Assembly (NCBI GenBank): GCA_964251665.1
Contig: CAXUKO010000002.1
Coordinates: forward strand, 496,001-560,000
DNA from: JBBQLG01 sp964251665
GTDB lineage: Bacteria > Bacteroidota > Bacteroidia > Cytophagales > Spirosomataceae
Length of the DNA: 64,000 bases
Direction of reading: 5' to 3'
The notes beneath the pieces are model-generated. The model was not told the DNA's origin. It saw only the letters and a program-made list of their open reading frames with translations, and made no database searches. The translations under genes and the position numbers were made by a program. Of this stretch, positions 45,708-55,300 are shown piece after piece; the first letter of the stretch is position 1, and the number at the start of each line of letters is the position of its first letter.

Positions 45708-46660
45708 GGTTTGGGGCGATTGGCATTTATGAGGGCCTGATACTGTTCGTCTATTGATTTAGCCGATTGAAAGAGCGCCTTTAAATCGGCAACCTGCTGG
45801 CGGAGGGATCGTTTCTGCTGAATATCTTCCAGCACGCTATGGTGCGCTTCGTAGAGCGTAACTACCGAGTTCTGCACGCCAATGGTGAGGTTATCCAGGA
45901 TGACGATGCGGTTAATCAGCTGAGCCACATCCTTATTGATCTCGTAAATGTAATAGGGGCGGCCGGGCGTTTGTAGCGTAAGCTGGCTCAGAAGTTTGGT
46001 ATGATACGCCCCGAGGTTGCTTTTCAGCGAGTTGGCCCGGTCCTGCCGGAAGGTGCGAATGGCCGTTTGCATATCGGTGGTGATGGCGCGGAGCAGCACA
46101 TCGCCCTGACCCATAAACTCGCGGAGTGCTTTGGCCTGCCGGTGGTTAATATACCCCTTTCCCGCTGCCGAAATAACCTGAGCGGCCAGCGCGCCAAAAC
46201 CAAGGGGTAGGGGCGTGCTGCCCCCGCCCTGCCGGTTGTAAGTCTTGACAACCGCATCGAGATTGGTGCCCAGCAGATCGGCGTTTTTGCTGAATCCGGT
46301 TGGGATAGTGGCACTGGACAGGGCTTCGAGCGCCTGCGCATAGGCTTTCACGGCTTTAATGCCGACATCAACGCGCTGCGCTTCCTGTAACACATCATCC
46401 CGGTCCGTATAACTTTGCCACATGCCGCTGTTAATCAGGTCGGGCTGCACCGGTGTGGCCAGCCGGACCTGTTCGATGGCATAGTTCAGATCGGCGTAGG
46501 ACGCAGCGATCTGACTTGGGTACTGCGCATACACCTGCGTTAGTTTAGCGTAGTCGGCTACGGTTTTTCGCTGCGTTTCGGTGAGCGACGCACAGCCGGA
46601 TGTGCCGATAAGCAGCCCGCCAATGGTGAGGTACTGAAACAGGGGTTGGGATCGAATCAT
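45704..46660 (-). CDS. Unrecognised lipoprotein with long helical body
   Basis: A 318-residue predicted lipoprotein (signal MIRSQPLFQYLTIGGLLIGTSGC, lipobox TSGC). The mature protein looks mainly alpha-helical, with helix-forming stretches such as LRRQVADLKALF-like segments near the C-terminus, and a Gly-rich segment near residue 145. I recognise no family. An ATG at 46729 is also in frame, but 46660 gives the proper lipobox position. It is coupled to the coiled-coil gene by a four-base overlap and is divergent from gpsA. Confidence 0.7.
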   Translation of the reverse strand: MIRSQPLFQYLTIGGLLIGTSGCASLTETQRKTVADYAKLTQVYAQYPSQIAASYADLNYAIEQVRLATPVQPDLINSGMWQSYTDRDDVLQEAQRVDVGIKAVKAYAQALEALSSATIPTGFSKNADLLGTNLDAVVKTYNRQGGGSTPLPLGFGALAAQVISAAGKGYINHRQAKALREFMGQGDVLLRAITTDMQTAIRTFRQDRANSLKSNLGAYHTKLLSQLTLQTPGRPYYIYEINKDVAQLINRIVILDNLTIGVQNSVVTLYEAHHSVLEDIQQKRSLRQQVADLKALFQSAKSIDEQYQALINANRPKP

Positions 46661-46752
46661 GGCGTTAGGGGACAGGGTTGGTACAAAGGTTTTATGGATT
46701 CGCCTAAGGTGCAGCGGCAAATTACCCATTTTTCTACTGTAGATTTACGGGT

Positions 46753-46782
46753 TTGATGGAGTGGTCAAACTCCTTATGTTTA
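46753..46782 (+). promoter_or_regulatory. Probable gpsA promoter
   Basis: TTG (46753-46755), 19 bases, then TATGTTTA (46775-46782), which differs from the TAnnTTTG consensus only in the last base. The predicted start of transcription is within a few bases of the start codon at 46787, so the mRNA would be nearly leaderless. Confidence 0.45.
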
Positions 46783-46786
46783 GCGA

Positions 46787-47791
46787 ATGAAGCACGTATT
46801 ACCAACCCGACTGACGATGGTGGGTGGAGGCAGCTGGGCTACGGCCTTAGTTAAGATCCTCTCCGAAGGCAACGTCAACATTAAATGGTGGCTCCGCAAA
46901 CGGGCGGACTCTGACCACATCAAGCAATTTCACCACAACCCGAGTTACCTCAGCGATGTACAGATCAATCCCCGCAAGGTAAAAGTTTGCCCGAAGATCA
47001 GAGAAGCCTGCAAAGACAGTGACTACCTGATTCTGGCTGTACCGGCGGCTTTTATCGGCGATGCCCTTACCGGCCTTACACCCCAGCACTTTGCCGATAA
47101 ACACGTAATCTCGGCCATCAAAGGCATGATTCCCGATCAGAACCTGCTCGTGACCGACTGGGCCGAACAGACCTACGGCGTAGCGGCCAACCGGATTGCC
47201 GTGATTGCCGGGCCGTGCCACGCCGAAGAAGTGGCACTGGAAAAACAGTCGTACCTCACGATTGCCTCCACCGGCGATGCCTGTGCGCAGACCGTAGCCG
47301 ACCTGCTCACCTGTCGGTATGTGCAGGCCTCGGCGCTCAACGATATTTACGGGGTAGAATACAGTGCCGTCATGAAAAATATCATTGCCCTTGCCTGCGG
47401 CATCACCCACGGGCTGGGCTACGGCGATAACTTTCAGGCGGTGCTGGTATCGAACGCCATGCAGGAAATCCGGCGGTTTGTGGATGCCGTGCACCCCATG
47501 ACGCGGGACCTGAGTGCGTCGGCCTACCTCGGCGATCTGCTGGTAACGGCTTATTCACCCTTCAGCCGCAACCGCACGTTCGGGACGCTCATCGGACGGG
47601 GCTACAGTGTTCAATCCGCCCAAATGGAAATGAATATGATTGCAGAAGGGTATTATGCCGTAAAAAGTATCTTTGAGATAAACCAGCGCTTCCGGGTGCC
47701 GATGCCGATTGTAACGGCCGTGTACAACATCCTGTACGAAAAAGCATCGCCCCTGCTGGAAATGAACGATTTGAAAAGCAAACTGAAGTGA
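46787..47791 (+). CDS. gpsA: Glycerol-3-phosphate dehydrogenase [NAD(P)+]
   Basis: A 334-residue enzyme that reduces dihydroxyacetone phosphate to sn-glycerol 3-phosphate for phospholipid synthesis. The N-terminal GGGSWATALVKIL motif binds NAD(P). The catalytic Lys is in the YGVEYSAVMKNIIALACG segment, and the C-terminal part contains LGDLLVTAYSPFSRNRTFG and MNMIAEGYYAVKSI. The length is standard. A GC-rich palindrome follows the stop directly. Confidence 0.95.
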   Translation: MKHVLPTRLTMVGGGSWATALVKILSEGNVNIKWWLRKRADSDHIKQFHHNPSYLSDVQINPRKVKVCPKIREACKDSDYLILAVPAAFIGDALTGLTPQHFADKHVISAIKGMIPDQNLLVTDWAEQTYGVAANRIAVIAGPCHAEEVALEKQSYLTIASTGDACAQTVADLLTCRYVQASALNDIYGVEYSAVMKNIIALACGITHGLGYGDNFQAVLVSNAMQEIRRFVDAVHPMTRDLSASAYLGDLLVTAYSPFSRNRTFGTLIGRGYSVQSAQMEMNMIAEGYYAVKSIFEINQRFRVPMPIVTAVYNILYEKASPLLEMNDLKSKLK

Positions 47792-47894
47792 CCCCTCCCC
47801 AACCCCTCCCCGTTAGGGCGGGACTTGACTGGATTAGATACTGGTATCTAAGTTCTTAGGCCCCTCCCTAAACGGGGCGGGGTTGGGGAGGGGT
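47791..47894. repeat. GC-rich palindromic element downstream of gpsA
   Basis: The left arm 47791-47819 (ACCCCTCCCCAACCCCTCCC and on) pairs with the right arm 47864-47894 (ending GGTTGGGGAGGGGT). A smaller hairpin, TAGATA-CTGG-TATCTA (47835-47850), lies inside. It overlaps the last base of the gpsA stop. It resembles repetitive intergenic palindromes and can act as terminator; copy number elsewhere is unknown. Confidence 0.75.
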
Positions 47895-47925
47895 AAAACC
47901 CCCTTAAACCTAATTTTTATATCCA

Positions 47926-49320
47926 ATGGCCCTCGGACCCGCTCCTTCAACCGTAAAAATTAAACCCGGTCAGCCCACCGGCAACGTCGGTATCGCCTTC
48001 GCCCTCGTTACAAGCCTGTTTTTTCTCTGGGGTTTAGCCAACAGCCTCAATGGATCACTTATTAAACAGTTTCAGATTGCGCTCGACCTGAACCGGTTCC
48101 AGGCCGGTATTGTCGATTTCGCCTTTTACTTAGGCTACTTTTTCATGGCGCTTCCGGCCGGTTATGTCATGCGTAAATTCGGTTATAAGCGCGGTATTCT
48201 GTTTGGGCTGCTGATGTATGCCGGTGGGGCTTTTCTGTTCTACCCCGCTGCCGAGATGCGGCTGTACGGGTTTTTCCTGATTGCCCTTTTTACCATTGCC
48301 AGTGGTATCGCGTTTCTGGAAACGGCAGCTAACCTGTACGTTACGGTGCTGGGCGACCCGACCCGTTCGGAGTGGCGCCTGAATTTTTCGCAGTCCTTCA
48401 ACGGGCTGAGTATTATCCTGGGGCCCATTATCGGGGCGCTGTTTATTTTCTCTACCAAAGAATACACACCCGAAATGCTGACGGCCATGCCTGCCGCCCA
48501 GGCCGAAGCCATTCGGGTGCAGGAAGCCTTATCGGTACAGACGCCGTATCTGGTGATCGGTTCAGTGGTGGCGTTCGTCGCCCTGCTGTTTGCCATCACC
48601 AAAATGCCCGAGGTGGGTGCCGAGGAGGAACAGGCCGCTGGCGACATCTCCATCCTCGGCATGTTCCGTCACCGGCACCTGACCTTAGGTATCATTGCCC
48701 AGTTCGCCAATGTGGGCGCGCAGGCCGTTCTGTGGGGCTACTTCGTTGATTTTAAACTCGATTTTTCGCGCAATGAGCACTGGCCGCTGGCGGAGATGTA
48801 CATGAACGCCATTAACTCCCTGACCAATAGTGCTGTGGTATTGTCGCCGACGCAGGTGGCCGGTTTTCATGCTTCCTTTGCGCTCGTACTGCTAATGGTT
48901 GGCCGGTTGGTGGGTACATCGCTCATGAGCCGGATCAAGCCCAATGTGGTGCTGAGCATCTTTTCAGCCGGTGCCGTACTGATGGTCGTTCTGGCCATGG
49001 CTGTAGGCGGATTAACGGCGGTGATTGCGCTGAGTTTTACGTATTTCTTTCAGTCCATTATGTTCCCGACCATTTTCGCGCTGGCTACAAAAGGCCTGGG
49101 TGTCGAGTCGAAATTAGCGTCGTCGCTGGTGATCATGAGTATTGTTGGGGGAGCATTAATGCCGCTGGTGGCGGGCGCTTTATTTAAGAACGGGGCCGTC
49201 TACGCGCTCATTGTTCCCTTAATCTGCTTTACGTACGTCACGTTCTTCGCCACTCGTGGCTACCAGATCACCAATGCCGACCTGCATGGGACCAATGCCC
49301 CGGCTGAGATTGCGCCGTAA
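47926..49320 (+). CDS. FucP-type sugar:H+ symporter
   Basis: A 464-residue major-facilitator protein of the FucP/GlcP group (12 predicted segments). Characteristic segments are LFFLWGLANSLNGSLIKQFQ, FYLGYFFMALPAGYVMRKFGYKRGI and FLETAANLYVTVLGDP. FucP members import L-fucose, D-glucose, D-mannose or N-acetylglucosamine; the substrate is not fixed by sequence. A sugar mutarotase gene lies 75 bases downstream. Confidence 0.9.
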   Translation: MALGPAPSTVKIKPGQPTGNVGIAFALVTSLFFLWGLANSLNGSLIKQFQIALDLNRFQAGIVDFAFYLGYFFMALPAGYVMRKFGYKRGILFGLLMYAGGAFLFYPAAEMRLYGFFLIALFTIASGIAFLETAANLYVTVLGDPTRSEWRLNFSQSFNGLSIILGPIIGALFIFSTKEYTPEMLTAMPAAQAEAIRVQEALSVQTPYLVIGSVVAFVALLFAITKMPEVGAEEEQAAGDISILGMFRHRHLTLGIIAQFANVGAQAVLWGYFVDFKLDFSRNEHWPLAEMYMNAINSLTNSAVVLSPTQVAGFHASFALVLLMVGRLVGTSLMSRIKPNVVLSIFSAGAVLMVVLAMAVGGLTAVIALSFTYFFQSIMFPTIFALATKGLGVESKLASSLVIMSIVGGALMPLVAGALFKNGAVYALIVPLICFTYVTFFATRGYQITNADLHGTNAPAEIAP

Positions 49321-49338
49321 TTAGGTTTATACAGCTGC

Positions 49339-49362
49339 ATCCCGGCTGTCCACAGCCGGGAT
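49339..49362. terminator. Short hairpin between the symporter and mutarotase genes
   Basis: ATCCCGGCTG (49339-49348) pairs with CAGCCGGGAT (49353-49362) around a four-base loop. It is 18 bases after the symporter stop; it may be an attenuating stem. Confidence 0.5.
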
Positions 49363-49395
49363 TTCCGGTCGGTCGGCACTTATCACACTACCACT

Positions 49396-49722
49396 ATGCG
49401 CTACTGCCTTGCCCTTGACCTGATTGATGATCCGGTACTGATCGCTGAATACGAACAGTATCACCGGAAAATATGGCCCGACATTGAGCAGAGTATCTAC
49501 CAGTCGGGTATTACGGATATGGAGATTTTCCGGGTTGGCAACCGGTTGTTCATGCTTATGGAAACGACCGACGATTTCTCGTTTGTCCGGAAGCAGCAGC
49601 TGGATACCGATAACCCAAAAGTGCAGGAATGGGAAACGCTCATGTGGCGGTATCAGCAGGCGCTGCCAATGGCGAAGCCGGGTGAAAAATGGCTGTTGAT
49701 GGACCGGATTTTTAAGCTCTGA
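49396..49722 (+). CDS. L-rhamnose/L-fucose mutarotase-family protein (RhaM-like)
   Basis: A 108-residue RhaM/DUF718 protein that interconverts sugar anomers. Key residues are visible in LIAEYEQYHRKIWPDIEQSI (His as acid/base, Tyr) and the C-terminal WLLMDRIFKL. Its position after a FucP-type symporter argues for an L-fucose (or other hexose) partner rather than rhamnose. Confidence 0.88.
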   Translation: MRYCLALDLIDDPVLIAEYEQYHRKIWPDIEQSIYQSGITDMEIFRVGNRLFMLMETTDDFSFVRKQQLDTDNPKVQEWETLMWRYQQALPMAKPGEKWLLMDRIFKL

Positions 49723-49860
49723 CCGGGCAGCGGCACCGGGCAATAACCCCTTGCCGCTACTTGAGAGTACAGCGCTTTGCCTTAACAAGTTAGTGAGTTA
49801 CCTGGTTAGTTGACTGATCGAATTAGTCTCATTTGGGGGAATTAGACCACACAGTACACC

Positions 49861-50415
49861 TTGACTACTTTTCAGCTTACTACATGCCGACTTCGTCCCT
49901 GGCGAGAGGGCGACGAAGAATCGTTATCCCGGCACGCCAGCAACCGAACGATCTGGAATAACGTCCGTGATTTCTTTCCCTATCCGTACACCCCGCGCGA
50001 TGCACATTCGTGGGTACGGACCAACAAATCCTACACGCAGCCCAATAATCTGGCCGTTGAAATTGACGGTCAGGCGGTTGGCAACGTCGGTTTTACCGTT
50101 AAAGATGATATTTACCGTTACAACGCCGAAATCGGCTACTGGCTGGGCGAGTCTTTCTGGGGGCGGGGCATTATGTCGGAAGCCGTACCGGTGATGGTCG
50201 ATTACATGTTCAAAAATTTTCAGATCAACCGCATCTTTGCCTGTGTGCTTGAGGGTAATGTAGCCTCGATGCGGGTGCTCGAACAGGCAGGCTTCCGCGC
50301 CGAAGCCGTACTGAAAAAAGCGGCCGTAAAAAACAATCAGTACCTCGACGAACATATCTACGCCATCCTCCGCGACGAGTACCTCACGAACCGGGCGTTA
50401 CCCCTTCAATCTTGA
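49861..50415 (+). CDS. GNAT-family acetyltransferase (RimJ/RimL-like), TTG start
   Basis: A 184-residue N-acetyltransferase. The motifs LRPWREGDEESL at the N-terminus, GYWLGESFWGRGIMSEAV (acetyl-CoA binding) and NRIFACVLEGNVASMRVLEQAGF are typical of the RimJ/RimL branch. No ATG is available before the first conserved residues and a stop codon lies 18 bases upstream in frame (49843-49845), so TTG at 49861 is almost certainly the true start. The stop runs into the spacer before cmk. Confidence 0.9.
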   Translation: MTTFQLTTCRLRPWREGDEESLSRHASNRTIWNNVRDFFPYPYTPRDAHSWVRTNKSYTQPNNLAVEIDGQAVGNVGFTVKDDIYRYNAEIGYWLGESFWGRGIMSEAVPVMVDYMFKNFQINRIFACVLEGNVASMRVLEQAGFRAEAVLKKAAVKNNQYLDEHIYAILRDEYLTNRALPLQS

Positions 50416-50474
50416 TTTTACGGCCATTTTGCCGTTTCTTTGTGTCTACACTTTTCCGTTTCGACGGGGTCTCC

Positions 50475-51188
50475 ATGTCTAAAATCGTGATTGCTGTTGA
50501 CGGGTATTCGAGTTGCGGAAAGAGCACAACGGCCAAAGCCGTAGCGGCCCGGCTGGGCTACGCCTACATCGATACCGGCGCTATGTACCGGGCCGTCAGC
50601 CTGTTTTTTATCCAGAACCATGTGTCGTTCAGCAGTACGAAAGAAGTACTCGACGCGCTCGAACACATTCATATTTCCTTTAATCACAATACCCGCACCG
50701 GAAAGAACGAAACCTGCCTGAACGGGCTGAACGTGGAAGAAGAAATCCGAAAAATGTACATCTCCAACCTCGTCAGCGAGGTGAGCGCCATTCCTGAAGT
50801 GCGTCATGCTATGGTCGCGCAGCAGCAGCGGATGGGCCGAAAACGCGGTCTGGTGATGGATGGCCGGGACATTGGTACCAAGGTGTTTCCCGATGCGGAA
50901 GTAAAGGTGTTTATGACCGCCGATACGCTCATCCGCGCCAAACGCCGACAGAGCGAATTGCTGGCGAAAGGGGAGTTGGTCAACTTAGACGATATCGTCA
51001 GTAACCTCGAGAAGCGTGACCGCATTGATACTACCCGTTCCGAAAGTCCGCTGACGCAGGCCCCCGATGCCGTTTTGCTGGATACCTCCTTCATGCTTAT
51101 CGACGATCAGGTGCAGTGGGTGATTGATCTGGCCAACCGGCGTTTGCAGGAGTTGCAGCAGGTAAAAACTAATAAAGCCGGTGTATGA
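50475..51188 (+). CDS. cmk: Cytidylate kinase
   Basis: A 237-residue P-loop kinase that phosphorylates CMP and dCMP. It has the P-loop DGYSSCGKSTTAKAVA (residues about 9-24), GYAYIDTGAMYRAV, and the RKRGLVMDGRDIGTKVFPDAEVK segment. ATG 50475 gives the standard N-terminus MSKIVIAVDGY; upstream in-frame sequence to 50412 is rejected. It overlaps the next gene by four bases (51185-51188). Confidence 0.95.
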   Translation: MSKIVIAVDGYSSCGKSTTAKAVAARLGYAYIDTGAMYRAVSLFFIQNHVSFSSTKEVLDALEHIHISFNHNTRTGKNETCLNGLNVEEEIRKMYISNLVSEVSAIPEVRHAMVAQQQRMGRKRGLVMDGRDIGTKVFPDAEVKVFMTADTLIRAKRRQSELLAKGELVNLDDIVSNLEKRDRIDTTRSESPLTQAPDAVLLDTSFMLIDDQVQWVIDLANRRLQELQQVKTNKAGV

Positions 51189-52252
51189 TCCCGGCTGATG
51201 TGCTGGTCGTAGGGCAGGGGGTAGCCGGCTCGGTGCTGGCCTGGACACTCGATCAATCAGGGTATAACGTCGTATTAGCCGATGCGCCCGATCTCCCGGC
51301 GGCATCGCAGGTGGCAGCAGGTATTGTTAACCCGCTTACGGGCCGGAAACTGGTTCGAACCTGGCGGGCTGATGAGCTGTTCCCGTTTCTGCATCAGTTC
51401 TACACCGATGCCGAGCAACAGCTCAATACCCGCTTTTTTTATCCCCGCGACATTTACCGGCCCTACCGCTCCGAGGCCGAGAAAGCGGCTTATCTGACGT
51501 ACACCGCCGACCCGGAAGTGGCACAGTACGTGATTTCGGACGCTGATGAGCAGGACTATAGTGAGTACATCCATAACGACTATGGTGGCTTAACCGTTAC
51601 GCAGTCGGGCTGGCTCAACCTGCCCGATTTTACGCGGGCCGTTCGTAGCTATTTTCTGAAAAAAGGGCAGTTTATTGCCCGGCGGGTGCTGCCGGAGTCG
51701 ATCCGGTTTCAGGCTGATTCGGCGGAGTGGAACGGATACAGCGTTAAAAAAGTGATTTTTGCGGAGGGGCCTCACAGCGTTCAGAATCCATTGTTCAACT
51801 GGCTGCCCTATAACCCTGTGAAAGGGCAGATTTTAACCGCCCTTGTCGATCATTACCCCATCGAAGCCATCGTGAATCAGGGGGCCTTTATTCTGCCCCT
51901 CAACGCGCACACGATAAAAATTGGGGCCACTTACACCTGGCATGACATGGACTGGCAAACAACCGATGATGGTCGGTTGTTTCTCCAGAACAAGATTCGC
52001 GAGTTGTTGAAAATCCCCTATCACATTATTGGACAACAGGCCGGTATCCGGCCCGCTACCAAAGATCGGCGGCCGTTTGTGGGCTGGCATCCCACCCAGC
52101 CGGTAGCGGGTATTTTCAGCGGCATGGGGTCCAAAGGGGTATCGCTGGCCCCGTACTTAGCCCGGCAGTTGGCCGGTCATCTGCGGAGCGGTGAAGAATT
52201 GGACCCGGAAGCGAATATTAGCCGGGTGGTTTCGTTATATTTCGGGGAATGA
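51185..52252 (+). CDS. FAD-dependent oxidoreductase, DAO/glycine-oxidase-like
   Basis: A 355-residue flavoprotein. The N-terminal motif ADVLVVGQGVAGSVLAW binds FAD, QVAAGIVNPLTGRKLVRTW is a family signature, and GIRPATKDRRPFVGWHP with IFSGMGSKGVSLAPYLA near the C-terminus fits the D-amino-acid oxidase/MnmC-like fold. The substrate, probably an amine, is unknown. It starts within the cmk stop (ATGA). Confidence 0.88.
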   Translation: MIPADVLVVGQGVAGSVLAWTLDQSGYNVVLADAPDLPAASQVAAGIVNPLTGRKLVRTWRADELFPFLHQFYTDAEQQLNTRFFYPRDIYRPYRSEAEKAAYLTYTADPEVAQYVISDADEQDYSEYIHNDYGGLTVTQSGWLNLPDFTRAVRSYFLKKGQFIARRVLPESIRFQADSAEWNGYSVKKVIFAEGPHSVQNPLFNWLPYNPVKGQILTALVDHYPIEAIVNQGAFILPLNAHTIKIGATYTWHDMDWQTTDDGRLFLQNKIRELLKIPYHIIGQQAGIRPATKDRRPFVGWHPTQPVAGIFSGMGSKGVSLAPYLARQLAGHLRSGEELDPEANISRVVSLYFGE

Positions 52253-52330
52253 CCTGACCCGTATGGTTCGTTGCAGCAACTATCAAAACCGTTTGCGCGT
52301 ACAGGATGTCAGTCGTTTAGCTTATACTTT

Positions 52331-55300
52331 ATGCGCAGATACTACATACTTTTAGTGGGCCTTTGGCTGGGTGTGCTGGCGGAAGCTACTGCCCAAAATT
52401 ACCCGGCACTGGAGCAATTCGGGAAAAACCGGATTCAATACCGTGACTTCAACTGGAAGATAGTTCGAACGACCAATTTCGAGGTGTACTTTTATCAGGA
52501 TGGCGAGCAGCTGGCCAACCTGACGGCCCAGTACGCCGAATCCGACTTCGACCGCATTACCGAGCTGCTGGGTTACACGCCCTACAGCCGCATCAAGATT
52601 TTTCTCTACAACTCCCCGCAGGAACTGGCTCAGAGTAACATCGGGCTTAGCTCGTTCGGTGAACTGAGCAGCAAAGAGATTGACCTGGCCAAATCCCGGC
52701 TCGAAATTGCCTTTACCGGCGATCAGGTCAGTTTTCGCAAACAGCTCATCCGCGACGTGTCGATGCTGTTTGTGTACGACATGCTCTACGGCGGCAGCCT
52801 GAAAGATGCTCTCCAAAGTTCGCTCCTGCTCACCCTGCCCGACTGGTTCATGCCCGGTATTGCCTCGTACATTGCCGAGGGCTGGAGCACCGACATGGAC
52901 GATTACATGCGTGACGTGTCGGTCAATCATCCCGTAAAAAAACCATCGCTGCTTACGGGGCGCGATGCCGAACGAGTTGGGCAGTCTATCTGGAATTTCA
53001 TCGCCCAGAAGTATGGGAAAGACAACGTTTCCAACATTCTGAACCTGACGCGGATCATCCGCAACGAGCAGAGCAGCATTTCGAGTACCCTCGGCGTGTC
53101 GTACCCCCGTTTTCTCCGGGAATGGCGTGACTACTACATTGGTATGGCGAACCCAACGTTGCAGGCTTACCAGCCGGGCAGCGACGATTTTCAACTGAAA
53201 ATCAACTCGTCAAACGGCACCCGGCTCAACAATCTCAAGCTGAGTACCGACAAACAGTTTATTGCCTACACCACCACCCGCGACGGCCGCTTTCAGGTTG
53301 AGGTAGTCAACACGGCAACCAAGAAGAAAACACCGGTGTTGCAGGGCGGTTACCGGCAGGATGGGCAGATTGCCATGCGTAACCTGACGCCGTTGGTTGC
53401 CTGGCAGCGCGATAACGATCTGGCTGTTATTACGGACGAAAAAGGAAAATCGTACCTATATATATATAGCAATCTCGAGAAGCGGCCAAAACTGAAACAG
53501 CGTCAGTTGTTGCAGGGCGTGACGCAGGTGGTCAGTATTGATGCATCCGACGACGGGTCGGGGCTGGTTGTGAGTGCCGACCGGAATGGGCAGAACGATT
53601 TATTTCTGTACAGCATTGGCCGGGGCACCTTTCAGCAGTTGACCAACGACCTCTACGACGACCTGAACCCGCAGTTTGTCGGGCGGGGAACGCGTCAGAT
53701 CGTGTTTTCCTCTAACCGGTCGCAGGATACGCTGGGCGTGGATAAGGGGACCTATAAAACCATCCGCGATCAGTTCAGCATTTTTGTGCACGAAGGGGGT
53801 GCCCGCGCCCGGTCACTGACGCGGCTGACCGATTCGCTGACCAGTGCCCGGCAACCAACGGCGGCCAATGAAGAAGCTGTCTATTACATCAGCGATGCAT
53901 CGGGTATCCGGAACCTCTACCGCACCGATACCGCAACGCATACTACCCGGCAGATAACGGCCTTTCCGTTTGGCCTGCAACTCTACGACTTCAACCCGAC
54001 CACCGGCGGGTTTGTCTACAGCACCATTCAGAACGGCGAAACCCTGATTGGCTACCGGGCCAGATTAGAAACGAACCGCACCGTTCAGACGCCCCCTACG
54101 CAGCGAAACATTATTACAGGTCAGGTGCCATCACCACCTAAACCCGCAGTCGCCCGACCGGACGCGGCCCGACCGAACGCGGCCCGACCCGATACAACGG
54201 CTCCGGCGGCTACGCAGCCAACGGCGCTGACGCCTGCAACCACGAACCGGCTGGCGTTGCGGCCCGGCGAAGTAGATACGGACAATTACCAGTTTGACCC
54301 CGATGTACTGAAAGCGAACGAATACCGTCAGCGCCGGGCTGCTGCCACGACTCTACCTCTGGGCGGTATGAACGGGCCGATCCGCAGCCGTCGCCGGGAA
54401 AACGTAACCATCCGGGGACCCTTTAACTACGAGGGGTTATTCATTGCCAACGATTCGCGGTCCGGCTTCAGGATTGATCCCGTCCGGGGCTTCGGACTGA
54501 CGCAAACGCTGACGATGAACGACCTGCTGGAGAACCATATCATTAAAGCGGGCCTGTTCATTACAACTACACTCCGCAACAGCGACCTGTTTGCCGAGTA
54601 TAGTAACCTGACGCACCGCATTGACTATGGCGTCCGCATTGACCGGCAGACGCTGTTTATCGACAATGAAGGACTCAGTCAGCGGTATCGGTACAACCGG
54701 GTAGCCATCAACGCATCTTATCCGTTGTCGGTGACGAGTCGGTTTACGGTGTCGCCGTTCTATGCCGTTACGCGCCTGCTCGACCTGTCGGGTCTGCCCA
54801 ACCGCGACCGGGCTTCGGACTATGCGGGTGTGCGGGGTGAGTTCGTGTTTGATAACACAAAAGTGAACGGCCTGAACATGGTGGAAGGTACCCGGCTGAA
54901 AGCCCGTTATGAAGACTATGCCGGGCTGCGGGGTAAAAACGAAAGTTTTAACAAGTTCAACTTAGACATCCGTCACTATCAGCGCATTTACCGCGACCTG
55001 ATGTTAGCCGTCCGGCTTTCTTATGGTCAGTCGGGCGGAGCCGCCCCCAAGCAAAGTACCTTGGGCGGGATGGACAACTGGATTCCTAATCAGAACAATA
55101 ACAAAGAGCAATCGGCTACCAATCCGCTGCTGATTCCGAACGCCGAAGCGCAGAACCGGGAAGATAACCGCGATATCTTCTTCCTTGACTTCGTGGCTCC
55201 GCTGCGGGGCTTCCGGCAGGGAAAACTGACGGGTAACAGCCACGTATTATTCAATGCCGAACTGCGCCTGCCTTTGGTCAAGTTTCTGTACCGGGGCAAT

